A stretch of 58,865 nucleotides of DNA, from the NCBI GenBank assembly GCA_002238505.1, contig MPMM01000022.1, forward strand, positions 1-58,865. Reading direction: 5' to 3'. How positions within the stretch are numbered: the first letter of the stretch is position 1; every line of letters begins with the position of its first letter. Positions 44,151-52,962 of this stretch are shown in pieces. Under the pieces are notes generated by a model. The model ran no database searches. It had not been told where the DNA came from and saw nothing but the letters and a program-made list of their open reading frames with translations. The position numbers and the translations under genes are program-made. This DNA is from SAR202 cluster bacterium bin22 (GTDB lineage Bacteria > Chloroflexota > Dehalococcoidia > Lucifugimonadales > UBA3495).

Positions 44151-44549
44151 GTGTTTGACAACGACGAAACCAGCCACATATACCTGGAGTTGCAGGAGCC
44201 CATGTCCCCCAACGAGCTGGCGGAGATCCTGCAGAAGACGGGGATAGCCGTCCGGAAGGGACGGGCCGCGACACCGATGGTCGAGGGATACGCCCTGACC
44301 CTCGCCGCCGTCGAGGGCATCTGGGACCACGAAAGCGGCGCAGAGAGATATACCCCGCAGTGCGGGCAGGGCTGCGGACACCGAAACTGGTACGCCCTGA
44401 CGGCGGAACAACAGCACACCTTCCTGGAACGCTACGTCAGGTTCCTGGAAGCCTGCCGCGACCAGACGCTGGACCTGGCCGACCTGCTGGAAGACCACCC
44501 AAGCTTCCAGGACATAACCCTGTCCAGCGGACACGACAACCTGGAATAG
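44151..44549 (+). CDS. hypothetical protein with a Cys/His motif
   Basis: A 132-residue protein from GTG 44151, with AAAAAGGAG about 13 bases upstream. The middle contains TPQCGQGCGHRNWYAL, a possible zinc site. Helices flank it. Its function is unknown. Confidence 0.5.
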   Translation: MFDNDETSHIYLELQEPMSPNELAEILQKTGIAVRKGRAATPMVEGYALTLAAVEGIWDHESGAERYTPQCGQGCGHRNWYALTAEQQHTFLERYVRFLEACRDQTLDLADLLEDHPSFQDITLSSGHDNLE

Positions 44550-44657
44550 CCACGTCCGGAAACACGCCACATGAATTAAACCAATCCGGACACCACGGAG
44601 ATTGAAAATATGGCAGAGGAAGGAATCGAACGCCACGAGTCCTACTGACTGATCACC

Positions 44658-45254
44658 ATGACCCGGATCAACAGCCAGAACACCCCGCTGTTCGGTTCCT
44701 CCATACTCCACAGTGCCGCCGTCATGATTGAGATCTCCGAGGCCCGGGTGCAAAGACAGATCTCCCGCGACTGGCACTTCCAGGAGGGGATCATATTCCA
44801 GGGCCTGCTGTCGCCCAGCCAGTTCGCCGAGGCCATAACCCAGATGAACCACGGCACCGGCACGCCAATCACGCTGGAATACGTGGCCGGAGACCCGACC
44901 AGACAGCGGGAGAGGCCGCCGGCCCCCAACAAGCGGGACGAATTCCAACAGGAGATCCACAGGTCGCTGGAGAACGTCCTCGAACGGCTGCACGAGCTGC
45001 GGGAAACCCTGAAGACCAAGCGGGACCAGGCCAAGGTCGACGGGATCATCCAGCAGATGCGCTCCAACATCCCCTTTGTCGAAAGCCAGTTCGCGACCCA
45101 GATGGAGAAGACGGTGACCGAGGCCAAGGCCGAGATAGAAGCCATGATGCAGCAGCGGATAAACCTCGCCGGCCAACAGGCGCTCCAGGACAACCCGACC
45201 CAGGGTAGCCTGGAGGCCGACAGCCGGACGACAACGGACGGAGACAGAATATGA
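44658..45254 (+). CDS. conserved phage-type hypothetical protein
   Basis: A 198-residue protein from ATG 44658. The sequence LFGSSILHSAAVMIEISEAR, followed by LLSPSQFAEAITQMNHGTGT, matches a phage hypothetical family with the pattern LFGS...H......I..A........LS..QFAE.IT..N.G.GTP. The C-terminal half is a long helix (ENVLERLHELRETLKTKRDQ). The family function is unknown to me. It overlaps the next gene by ATGA. Confidence 0.6.
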   Translation: MTRINSQNTPLFGSSILHSAAVMIEISEARVQRQISRDWHFQEGIIFQGLLSPSQFAEAITQMNHGTGTPITLEYVAGDPTRQRERPPAPNKRDEFQQEIHRSLENVLERLHELRETLKTKRDQAKVDGIIQQMRSNIPFVESQFATQMEKTVTEAKAEIEAMMQQRINLAGQQALQDNPTQGSLEADSRTTTDGDRI

Positions 45255-46051
45255 ACGGTTGGAGAGAACGGCGGGGAGCCGCCCACGGCCAGGCCGGCGG
45301 CATCGACCTGACCGTAACCGTGCGCCGCTGGGAGGAAATAAAGGACGACGTCAGAACCCTGCCGGCGCCGGACGACGACGACAACCCCCGGACGCTGCTG
45401 CTCAGAGACCACGACGCAATGCCCGACGACCCGGACCGGCCCGGGTTCAGGATCGAGGGCCGCCGCAACGGACGGAGGGCACTGTCCGCCTTCCTGACGG
45501 CCCCGGAGGCCGCCGCCGACCGGCAGGTGACCATCCGGCTGTTCACCGGAAACATCTCGCCGGAACAGTTCCTGGAGAGCTACAACCGGCGCCGGCAGGC
45601 CCTCAGCCAGCAGCTGGAAGATCAGCTGAAGGCCTTCATCAGGCTCATGGGCCCACGGCCGGAGCAGGAACCGGCATGGCAGCTATCAGAGGACGGAAAG
45701 AGCGCCCACGCCAGCCTGAACCGGCTGACACTGACCGTACTGCGCCGTAACCACGCGGACGCCGCCGCCGGCGTCGAGAGGGTAAAAAACAACTCGATCG
45801 ACATAAGAAACACCGTGGAGGCCGGACGGCCCGAGCGCATCAGACAAGACGGAGACGTCCTGACGCTGAACCTGAGCCTGGGCGGCATGACGGTCTGCAT
45901 GGCAGTGATAGACGGCGACGAGGAGATCAACGGCGCCGACAGCAACAGCGCCGACAGCGCCGACGTCCCGGCATATACCCGCGCCCACACACCCCGGGCC
46001 GTGCTCGGCTGGCTGGTCCAGCTGACGACAACCCGGACGAACGAGCCGTAA
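45251..46051 (+). CDS. hypothetical protein
   Basis: A 266-residue protein from ATG 45251, coupled to the previous gene. Beta-rich segments (IDLTVTVRRWEEIKDDVRTL; VLTLNLSLGGMTVCMAVIDG) surround a helical middle (ALSQQLEDQLKAFIRLMGPR). No family is recognised. It is acidic at the C-terminal end. Confidence 0.5.
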   Translation: MNGWRERRGAAHGQAGGIDLTVTVRRWEEIKDDVRTLPAPDDDDNPRTLLLRDHDAMPDDPDRPGFRIEGRRNGRRALSAFLTAPEAAADRQVTIRLFTGNISPEQFLESYNRRRQALSQQLEDQLKAFIRLMGPRPEQEPAWQLSEDGKSAHASLNRLTLTVLRRNHADAAAGVERVKNNSIDIRNTVEAGRPERIRQDGDVLTLNLSLGGMTVCMAVIDGDEEINGADSNSADSADVPAYTRAHTPRAVLGWLVQLTTTRTNEP

Positions 46052-46069
46052 GAAGAGGGGGAACCCAGA

Positions 46070-46621
46070 TTGACCGAAACATTCATGGACCAAGCGCCGC
46101 CGGTGAACCCGCGCCAGCAATTCGAATCCCTCAGGACCAACGGGTGGCAGCCCAGGTTCCACCTGACCCAAACGGTCGCCGACTGCGCTGACCACATCAA
46201 CCGACCCCACGAGGACTATCCGGCCCGGGTGAAAGATACCATCAAGGCCATCGACGAGGCCGTAACCGAGGTGCGGAGGCTGATGGCCAGACCCGGCCAG
46301 CCCATCCTCAGCTCAGACATCGCAGTCGCCGCCCACCGGCGCATCTTCAGCGACCACGGCAAACAGGCCGGCCGGTGGCGCCAGGTCAACGTCCGGGTCG
46401 CCGACCACATCGCGCCCGACCACCAGCTGGTGGGCAAGCTCATGGACCAGCTGGAGCAGGCCTACGCGCTCCAGAACCCCAGCCAAAGGGACCTGGAAGA
46501 CTGGCATTTCTGTTACGAAACCGTACACCCGTTCCGGGACGGCAACGGCCGGACCGGCGGCGTAACCATCGCCGCAATCCATTTCGCCTTGCACGGCATC
46601 TACCTGACCCCAGGCCAGTAG
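46070..46621 (+). CDS. Fic-domain protein with a degenerate active-site motif
   Basis: A 183-residue protein from TTG 46070. The Fic core is clear: HRRIFSDHGKQAGRWRQVNV as flap region and ETVHPFRDGNGRTGGVTIAA as active-site loop. Fic proteins transfer AMP or similar groups to target proteins, often as toxins or effectors. The motif HPFRDGNGRTGG lacks the final Arg of the usual HxFx[D/E]GNGRxxR, which may weaken ATP binding. No antitoxin was seen. It lies 40 bases upstream of TnpB element 3. Confidence 0.75.
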   Translation: MTETFMDQAPPVNPRQQFESLRTNGWQPRFHLTQTVADCADHINRPHEDYPARVKDTIKAIDEAVTEVRRLMARPGQPILSSDIAVAAHRRIFSDHGKQAGRWRQVNVRVADHIAPDHQLVGKLMDQLEQAYALQNPSQRDLEDWHFCYETVHPFRDGNGRTGGVTIAAIHFALHGIYLTPGQ

Positions 46622-46663
46622 ACCCCGGCCCCAAAGAAAACCGCAACCGGAGAAGAAGAAAAT

Positions 46664-48010
46664 GGGGAATTACATAGAAGACGATCCAGATTCACTGACA
46701 GCAGACCATTGACCAACCCGGGAAGCACGAAGGAACATACCTGTATGACCAGACCAGACGAACAGCTCCAGACCTTCCAGCTACGCGGCTACTGCTCAAA
46801 AGCAGGATACCAGCGGCTGCACAAAGTCCTGAATATGAGCCGTACCCTCTACAACGCCGCCCTGCAGGAACGCCGAGACGCCTACCGTCACAGCAAGACG
46901 CAGATCCCCTACACCCACCAGCAGAACCAGATGACCCTGATCAAGCAGGATCTGCCCGAATACCGGGAAATCGACAACCGCGTCTGGAGAGCCGCCCTAC
47001 GGAGACTGGACAAGTCCTTCAACGCCTTCTTCCGAAGAATCAAAAGGGGAGAAACCCCCGGCTACCCCAGGTTCAAGGGGAGAAGCCGCTACAAGACCAT
47101 CGAGATGGTGGCCGCCCACCCGAGCATGCTTAAAACCGCCCCAGACGGCCGCAGGGCATGGCTAAGAGTCAAGGGCCCCCGCTATCCAGCTCAGGCCAGG
47201 CAGAGCCCTGCCCGACAGCAGCCTGCTGAAGAACTTCAGGATTACCATGCGCCCCACTGGCCTCACGGTGGACCTGCTCTACGAAAGGGCAGCGGCAGAA
47301 AACCCGCCTACCGTCCGCCCACCAGCAGGTCCGGCCGTCGGCATAGACCTGGGCGTGAACCACCGACTCACCCTCTCCGACGGCACAATCGTCCAGCCAA
47401 GAGAAATAGACCGGACCAGGGAGGAAAACCTGCGCAGAAGAATCTCCACCGCCAGGAAGGGCAGCAACCGCCGCCACAAAAGGGTCAAAGGCCTGGCAAA
47501 GGAGTGCCGACGCAACCAGGTCAGAAACCGCAATCAGTGCCACCGCATCACCAGCAAACTGGTCAGGGAATACTCCCTGATAGCCATCGAGAACCTCAAG
47601 CTCCGCAATTTGACCGCCTCCGCCAACGGAACAGTCGAGGAGCCCGGCTCCAACGTAAAACAAAAGGCCGGCCTCAACCGTTCTATCCTGGAACAGTCCC
47701 TGGGACTGATAACACAGCAGCTGCGCTACAAGGCAGAATGGGCCGGTGTACAGCTGATAGCCGTCAACCCGGCGAACACCTCAAGGACCTGCTCCACGTG
47801 TGGAGCAATCAACGGAGAGAAACTGGCCGAATACCGGGTATTCAGATGCCCGGGCTGCGGGCTCGAAACGGACCGGGACCTGAACGCAGCTATCAACATA
47901 CTGAACAAGGGCCTTAAGGCCCAGCAGGGCGGGAATCCCCCTGCCGCCCCACCCGGGGCGATGACAACAGGAGGACTGGTCCCTCAGGGATCGTCTTGTA
48001 TGTAATTCCC
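46664..48010 (+). mobile_element. TnpB element 3
   Basis: GGGAATTACATA (46665-46676) and TATGTAATTCCC (47999-48010) are inverted. ACTGACAG lies 30 bases from the left end, as in elements 1, 2 and the partial one at the window end. The element sits inside a small zinc-finger gene: ATG-GGG-AAT-TAC on the left and TAC-ACC-TGC-GAC on the right. Confidence 0.6.
46745..48005 (+). CDS. tnpB: TnpB RNA-guided nuclease (copy 3), frameshifted
   Basis: About 419 residues after repair. The N-terminal half (QTFQLRGYCSKAGYQRLHKV) is in one frame up to about 47175. The rest is in another, joined by LPAIQLRPGR-like sequence upstream of ATG 47247. The frame breaks at a GGGCCCCC run (about 47174-47181). The active site is complete: VGIDLGVNHRLTLS, LIAIENLKLRNLT and ETDRDLNAAINIL, with CSTCGAI...CPGCGLE as zinc finger. 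It is a different TnpB branch from copies 1 and 2. One indel in the run could be an error or inactivation. Confidence 0.82.
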
Positions 48011-48145
48011 AAACTACACCTGCGACGCCTGCCACGCCAAGTTCCCCAACACGGACTGCGCCGCCTCCACCTGGGCCGGGAGCCGGTGACCAACCTGCCG
48101 ATCAGCAAATCGCAGTGCCCCGCGTACAACGACGCCGACAAATAG
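48011..48145 (+). pseudogene. remnant of a small zinc-finger gene split by TnpB element 3
   Basis: The right flank reads YTCDACHAKFPNTDCAASTW, then breaks frame near 48075, and continues EPVTNLPISKSQCPAYND to a TAG at 48143. The start (MGNY) is left of the element at 46662-46673. The four Cys suggest a zinc ribbon. The gene is dead from both the insertion and the frameshift. Confidence 0.55.
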
Positions 48146-48202
48146 GAAAGCAGGCCGGAAGAGGACTCCACGGAGAGTTAACCGACCCGCCGGAACTGAA
48201 CG

Positions 48203-48468
48203 ATGAACGAGACCGACGAACGGATCTCCCTCCCCACCCGGAAGGCAAGGGCCGAGCTGGCCCAGCAGCTGCGCGGCGGCCGCAGCAAGGCGGGCCTGAC
48301 CCGCCAAGAGCTGGCCGCCCGCAGCGGCGTAAGCCTGCACAGCTGCTCCAGCTGGAGAACCAAACCTCATGGCGAACGAACCGGGCCATCCTGGCCGCCC
48401 TGCGGGACACGTTGGCCCGGACGCCCAACCGGAAAACGACCACGGAGGACAATGCAGAAACCAAGTGA
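48203..48468 (+). CDS. helix-turn-helix regulator, frameshifted
   Basis: The N-terminal part (MNETDERISLPTRKARAELA, then GLTRQELAARSGVS) has an XRE-type helix-turn-helix. It continues in another frame as LLQLENQTSWRTNRAILAAL and LRDTLARTPNRK to TGA 48468. The break is near 48330 and one missing base explains it. XRE proteins repress transcription. The stop overlaps the start of the ASCH gene. Confidence 0.5.
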
Positions 48469-48997
48469 AGCAGAGGGCCCCAGCCAGCCCCGGCTGCTGG
48501 AGGAACCCAAACAGGACACGGCTGAAAGGAAAACGACGCCGTCCGAGCAAAACAGGACGGTCCGGATACTCAACGTCCCGGAGCCCCTGGCCACCCTGAT
48601 CCTGCTGGGCATCAAGAAAATCTACACCACCGGCCGTTACACGAAGCACGAGGGACCGACCCTGATCTACACGTCGGGGCTGGGCCGGCTGCCGGTGGAA
48701 AGAATCCCCTCCGAGGTCCTGCGGGCCATCGAGGGCCGGGAAATGCACCGGCAAGCCATCATCGGCCACGTCAGGCTGAAACTGGTCGCGCCCACCGAGG
48801 GCCTGAACCCCAGGTTCGAGCACCACGGACTGACCGCGACGGAACTGGCCCTGGACGACTTCAGCGCGGACCGCTATGCCCTGTACCTGCAGGAACCACG
48901 CTGGCTGGACGAGCCCATCCGCATTACCCCCAGGGGGCAGCTGGCCAAGGCCGACCCGCCGACGCTGCGCGCCATCGGAAGCCAGCTGGCAAGCTGA
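48452..48997 (+). CDS. ASCH-like domain protein
   Basis: A 181-residue protein; GGAGG lies just before ATG 48452. The segments VRILNVPEPLATLILLGIKK, then GPTLIYTSGLGRLP, then IIGHVRLKLVAP and DRYALYLQEPRWLDEPI follow the order of ASCH domains, which are thought to bind RNA or modified nucleosides. The family assignment is by pattern. It lies downstream of the frameshifted regulator and before the methyltransferase. Confidence 0.6.
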   Translation: MQKPSEAEGPSQPRLLEEPKQDTAERKTTPSEQNRTVRILNVPEPLATLILLGIKKIYTTGRYTKHEGPTLIYTSGLGRLPVERIPSEVLRAIEGREMHRQAIIGHVRLKLVAPTEGLNPRFEHHGLTATELALDDFSADRYALYLQEPRWLDEPIRITPRGQLAKADPPTLRAIGSQLAS

Positions 48998-49044
48998 TAC
49001 AGCGCACCCCTGCCGGCGAAAGCCGGACCAACCCCCTGACGGGT

Positions 49045-49050
49045 TAGAAT
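49045..49050 (+). promoter_or_regulatory. -10-like element upstream of the 49087 methyltransferase
   Basis: GGTTAGAATCCCG lies 37 bases before ATG 49087, resembling the sites before 11797 and 21028. A small GCCGG/CCGGC hairpin lies just upstream. No -35 was seen. Confidence 0.35.
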
Positions 49051-49086
49051 CCCGACAATCAGGAACCCCCCGACGCCGGAGCGCCC

Positions 49087-49878
49087 ATGCTCAACACGGT
49101 AATCCACGGCGACTGCCTGGAGGTCATGGCCACGATGGAGACCGCCTCCGTGGGCATAGTCGTAACCTCGCCTCCCTACAACCTGAGAAACAGCAGCGGC
49201 TCCGGAACCCACAACCCGGGCAGATCGGCCAAATGGACCAACTCCGCCTACCTGCAACAACAGGGCTACGACGGCGACGACGACAACCGGCCGGAGGAGG
49301 AATACCAGGACTGGCTGACCGCCGTGATGCAACAGATCATGCGGGTCCTTGCCGAGGACGGCGCCGCCTTCGTCGTGTTCAAGGAACGGGTCCAAAACGG
49401 GCTGATCCAGGACCGCCGCCAGGTTTGGGACCGCTTCCCCCTGCGGCAGACCATAATCTGGAACCGCCCCAAGGGGATCAACTTCAACGGCGGCTACTTC
49501 GTGCCGTCCCACGAGCAGATCCTGCTCTTCGCCAAGCCCGCCTTCCGGCTGTCGCCCGGGGCCAACGGCCTGGGCACCGTCTGGACCATAGCGCCAGCCA
49601 GGAACAACCCCCATCCGGCCCCCTTTCCCGAGGCGCTGGCCAGAAGGTGCGTAAAAAGCAGTCCGGACAACGGGCCCGTCCTTGACCCCTTCCTGGGGAG
49701 CGGTACGACCGCGCTGGCCGCCGAGGAGCTGGGCAGGAGCTGGATCGGGATCGAGCAGTCGGCCCGCTACTGCCGCATGGCGGAGGAAAAGCTGGAAGAG
49801 CAGCGGCAGCGCCGGGAAGCCAGCCCGGAGGGCCGGCCGCCGGCCAGCCCCCCACAGGACGAACAGGAAACCCAATGA
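49087..49878 (+). CDS. DNA N4-cytosine/N6-adenine methyltransferase
   Basis: A 263-residue enzyme. Motif IV (TSPPYNLR, about 27-34) comes first and the AdoMet-binding region (VLDPFLGSGTTALAAEELGR, then SWIGIE) last, as in beta-class methyltransferases. TSPPY is often, but not only, seen in N4-cytosine enzymes. Between them are the expected helices and a target-recognition segment. The Pro/Glu-rich tail is disordered. No partner nuclease is adjacent, so it is likely an orphan methylase. Confidence 0.9.
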   Translation: MLNTVIHGDCLEVMATMETASVGIVVTSPPYNLRNSSGSGTHNPGRSAKWTNSAYLQQQGYDGDDDNRPEEEYQDWLTAVMQQIMRVLAEDGAAFVVFKERVQNGLIQDRRQVWDRFPLRQTIIWNRPKGINFNGGYFVPSHEQILLFAKPAFRLSPGANGLGTVWTIAPARNNPHPAPFPEALARRCVKSSPDNGPVLDPFLGSGTTALAAEELGRSWIGIEQSARYCRMAEEKLEEQRQRREASPEGRPPASPPQDEQETQ

Positions 49879-49894
49879 GGAGAGGAAAACAAGT

Positions 49895-50272
49895 ATGACC
49901 ACCAGCGCCAAGGAGACGATCTGCGACCAGTGCCCCAAGCCAACCTACGTTGAGACGCCCACCCGGGCCGAGGACGTGACCACCGTCGGCACGCCGGAGC
50001 CGCGGTTCCCCTGCGAGAACGAAAGCGTGGGGCTGGAAAACGGAGTCAGCCACTACCGGGACACCGGGTATACAGCCGGAGAGCTGCGGTTCGCCCGGTT
50101 CGAAATCAGGGAGTACCAGACCGTGTACGGCGGGTTCTGGTGCCCGAGCTGCCTGCAGGGGCTGAACATCAAGCCCAAGGGCGCCACCCTGGAACAGTAC
50201 CTGGAGTACCGCGCCGGAAAGCAGGCCGCCGAGTCCGCCCGCAAGGAGATCCGGGCCCTGCTGGCCGGTTAG
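49895..50272 (+). CDS. zinc-ribbon protein
   Basis: A 125-residue protein from ATG 49895, with GGAGAGG about nine bases upstream. Cys pairs ICDQCPKPTY and WCPSCLQGL bracket the protein. The C-terminal helix (LEYRAGKQAAESARKEIRAL) is charged. It lies 17 bases after the methyltransferase and is probably co-transcribed. Beyond its TAG the frame stays open for 45 codons but is Arg-rich and not clearly protein-like. Confidence 0.55.
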   Translation: MTTSAKETICDQCPKPTYVETPTRAEDVTTVGTPEPRFPCENESVGLENGVSHYRDTGYTAGELRFARFEIREYQTVYGGFWCPSCLQGLNIKPKGATLEQYLEYRAGKQAAESARKEIRALLAG

Positions 50273-50434
50273 CCAACATCGGGGCCACCTAACCATCAGA
50301 ACGAGTTGCGGGCTGACCGCCCGGGCATCAGGACAGCGGGACGGCGTAACCGCCATACCAACGAGCATAGGGCCGTACTAGCGTCAGGACGGCCCACCCG
50401 CCTAACGGCATAAAAGGAGGACACCATAACCGGC

Positions 50435-50821
50435 ATGAAAAAGAGCTACACCATCGAGGAAATCGAGCAGGCGGCGAAAAACGCCGCTCAGGGAAAACCG
50501 ACGGGAACTGACCAGGAGCTGGACCAGATGGGCTCCAGGCTGGCGCGGGGCGACACCGCCCTGTACCTAATCGGCCCGCCGGACCTCACAGCCTACCTGC
50601 AGCAGCGAGAAGGGCCGGAGATCTGCGACCGGAGAATGCCCGTCTTCGCGGAATCCGCCCGGGTCTACATCGAACGCTCCGAAGGGCTGAGCGAAATGGT
50701 CGGCACCTGCCTGGACCTGGCCCACAGCGACGCGGCGGAAACCCCCTGCAGCTGCCCGGCCCATGACGGCGAGGGCGACGACGGGTACGACGGCGACGAG
50801 GAGGACGAGGAACAGTCTTGA
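50435..50821 (+). CDS. hypothetical acidic protein
   Basis: A 128-residue protein; AAGGAGG lies about 18 bases before ATG 50435. The sequence has a helical head (YTIEEIEQAAKNAAQGKPTG) and a strongly acidic tail (GDDGYDGDEEDEEQS). Two Cys (CSCPAH) near the end may bind metal. No family is recognised. Confidence 0.5.
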   Translation: MKKSYTIEEIEQAAKNAAQGKPTGTDQELDQMGSRLARGDTALYLIGPPDLTAYLQQREGPEICDRRMPVFAESARVYIERSEGLSEMVGTCLDLAHSDAAETPCSCPAHDGEGDDGYDGDEEDEEQS

Positions 50822-51231
50822 GCATACGCATGAGGGGCCGCTGGCCCGACGAACCCGGTACCACCGAGCCCGCCAACCTGGACCACGCGGTCGAGGAGAC
50901 CGAGAACGCCGTCTACGAAGCCATCGACGCCGCCCACCAGGCACAACAGGCCGGGCTGCCATTCACCGACGCCCTGACCCGGGAGCTGGCCCGCACCCTG
51001 GACACGACGCCCCGCGCCACCGTAACCGTGGAGGACGGCCTGGCCATGGTCCTGCAGTCCGTCGAGGACACCGGAACCAGCGATACCGGGCACCGGTCCT
51101 GGGACGGCTACGAGGCGCTGATCGAGGGCATACGCGACCACAGCCTTTACCACCTGGCCCGCCCCGGCGAGTGCGGGCAGAACTGCCCGGCCTACATCAC
51201 ATTCGCACTGGAGGAGGTAACCCCCGAGTGA
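50818..51231 (+). CDS. hypothetical protein next to the IscB element
   Basis: A 137-residue protein from TTG 50818, overlapping the previous stop. Helical segments (LDHAVEETENAVYEAIDAAH; SWDGYEALIEGIRDHSLYHL) and two Cys near the end (GECGQNCPAY). No family is recognised. Its TGA marks the left edge of the IscB element. In IscB systems the guide comes from sequence left of the omega-RNA, so this gene's 3' end may serve as guide. Confidence 0.5.
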   Translation: MSIRMRGRWPDEPGTTEPANLDHAVEETENAVYEAIDAAHQAQQAGLPFTDALTRELARTLDTTPRATVTVEDGLAMVLQSVEDTGTSDTGHRSWDGYEALIEGIRDHSLYHLARPGECGQNCPAYITFALEEVTPE

Positions 51232-51542
51232 ACGCCATGGCTTTGCACCAAAACTGAGCCTCAGGCGCCTCAAGGAGCCTGACCGCCCATCAGCAGTGCA
51301 CTGCACAGCCCCAGCCGGATGAAGGGACTTGAAACAAATCTGGCTACGCCCCCGGAGGGGCAAAGAATAACGACCTGCCGGTGCTTCGCCAGCCGACAGC
51401 TCTCCAACCAAAGGGCGACATCCGCCCCAAGGTGAAGAATCCCCTCCGGGGCATGGGCGAGGCGACGGGCCGGAATCCGGACAGTCACCCCGGTTCCAGC
51501 CCATACAACCAGGGTTTGCAACCCAAAACCGGAGTAACCACC
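51232..51542 (+). ncRNA. candidate omega-RNA of the IscB element
   Basis: A 311-base noncoding stretch directly upstream of iscB, where omega-RNAs (HEARO RNAs) lie. Local stems are visible: GCCCC-CGGA-GGGGC at 51348-51361, AGCCGGAT/ATCTGGCT near 51313-51345, and GGGCG-ACATC-CGCCC near 51412. The 5' guide would be the bases left of the scaffold. Exact ends are not defined. Confidence 0.7.
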
Positions 51543-52955
51543 TTGGCAAGACACATCTCACCACATAACCAGACCTCCGTACCAGTCCTGGACAAGGACG
51601 GAATACCCGTAGCGCCGACCAGGCCCTCACGGGCCAGAAGACTACTGGACCAGGGACGAGCGGCAAAGACCTGGAAACACGGCCGGTTCGCTATCCGGTT
51701 GAGCGACATCAGCAAGGCCGACTGCTCGGTACCCGACGTAACGCTGGGCATAGACCCCGGCGCACGCACCACCGGCATGGCCGTCACGGTGACAACCCCC
51801 GACGGGGAAAAGATTGTCCACGGCTGCCAGGTCAGGCACCGGGGACACCGCATCAGCCAGGCAATGCTCAGCCGGAGATCCTACCGCAGGAACCGGCGCA
51901 GCCGGATAAGAAGACGTCCCGCCAGATTTAACAACCGGACCAGAAGGCAGGGCTGGCTCCCGCCGTCGCTGGAATCCATCAGAGCCAACATCCGGACCAA
52001 CGTCAGTCACCTGACGGAGCTGTTTCCGGTCTCCGTCATAAATGTCGAGACCTGCCGGTTCGACCCCCGGCTCATCGCCGATCCTGACGTTTACGGCGAC
52101 GGATACCAGACCTCCGAGAGAGCAAATATGCAGGTCCGTGAGTACGTCCTACAGAGGGACCGCAGAACCTGCCAGTATTGCGGCAAAACCGGCGTCCGGC
52201 TGGAGGCAGACCACATCGTGCCCCGCAGCAGGGGTGGAGCCTACCGGATAGCCAACCTGATAGCAGCCTGCCACGACTGCAACCAGGCCAAGAGCAACTT
52301 GCCGGTGGAACACTTTCTGAAGGACAGACCAGAGACCCTGAGGAAGCTCAGACAGCAGATGAGATCTTCGCTGCAGTCAGCGGCCCACATGAACGCCCTC
52401 GTACCCTTCGTAATAACGGACGTCGAGAGTCTGGGCATACCCGTCAGGGAAACCGACGCAGTCAACACGGCATTTACCCGCACACAGCTGGGCATTGAGA
52501 AATCTCACGTCAACGACGCGGCCTGCCTGGGGGAACCCCCAGCGCTGCTGAACGTGCCAACGTCGATCACTGTCATATCCGCCACCGGGCACGGAAAGAG
52601 ACAAATGCTCACGCAAATGAGCAAGCACGGCACGCCTCGGTTCCAAACGGGAGCCGCCGGAAAGTACCACGGATACCGGGCCTGGAGCCGATTGCCAAGG
52701 CAACGGCAGGGCTTCACCACCATGCCCGGGCACAAGCTCCGACAACGGAGAAGTCACGGCATCGCCAGCGGAGACCTGATAGCCTACCGGCACCCAACGG
52801 ACGGAAAGGTAACCGGCTACGCCGTGCTAGCTAACCGAAAAACCCGGGCGAGAGCGTCGGGCATGAAATCGGTCAGAGTGACCGAGACCAGGCTGATTGC
52901 CCGAAACAACGGGTACCAGTACCAGAAGCAAACCAACTCAAACCAGGAGAATTGA
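51543..52955 (+). CDS. iscB: IscB RNA-guided nuclease
   Basis: A 470-residue protein from TTG 51543 (the frame is open further upstream, but that part is the RNA). Domains in order: PLMP-like head SVPVLDKDGIPVAPTRPSRA; RuvC-I LGIDPGARTTGMAV (Asp71); Arg-rich bridge helix RRSYRRNRRSRIRRRPARFN; RuvC-II VINVETCRF (Glu169); HNH CQYCGKTGVRLEADHIVPRS with a second CHDC pair; RuvC-III KSHVNDAACLGE (His322, Asp325). All catalytic residues are present. IscB is the ancestor of Cas9 and cuts DNA using the omega-RNA guide. The gene appears intact. Confidence 0.95.
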   Translation: MARHISPHNQTSVPVLDKDGIPVAPTRPSRARRLLDQGRAAKTWKHGRFAIRLSDISKADCSVPDVTLGIDPGARTTGMAVTVTTPDGEKIVHGCQVRHRGHRISQAMLSRRSYRRNRRSRIRRRPARFNNRTRRQGWLPPSLESIRANIRTNVSHLTELFPVSVINVETCRFDPRLIADPDVYGDGYQTSERANMQVREYVLQRDRRTCQYCGKTGVRLEADHIVPRSRGGAYRIANLIAACHDCNQAKSNLPVEHFLKDRPETLRKLRQQMRSSLQSAAHMNALVPFVITDVESLGIPVRETDAVNTAFTRTQLGIEKSHVNDAACLGEPPALLNVPTSITVISATGHGKRQMLTQMSKHGTPRFQTGAAGKYHGYRAWSRLPRQRQGFTTMPGHKLRQRRSHGIASGDLIAYRHPTDGKVTGYAVLANRKTRARASGMKSVRVTETRLIARNNGYQYQKQTNSNQEN

Positions 52956-52962
52956 TCCAAGA

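Noticed and set aside
50273-50434. C-terminal extension of the 49895 zinc-ribbon protein beyond its TAG
   Set aside because: The 45 codons are Arg/Pro-rich and not protein-like; an open run of this length after a stop is expected by chance at this GC content.
52030-52090. tRNA-like GGTTCGA motif
   Set aside because: It lies within the iscB coding frame at the RuvC-II motif, and no cloverleaf can be formed around it.
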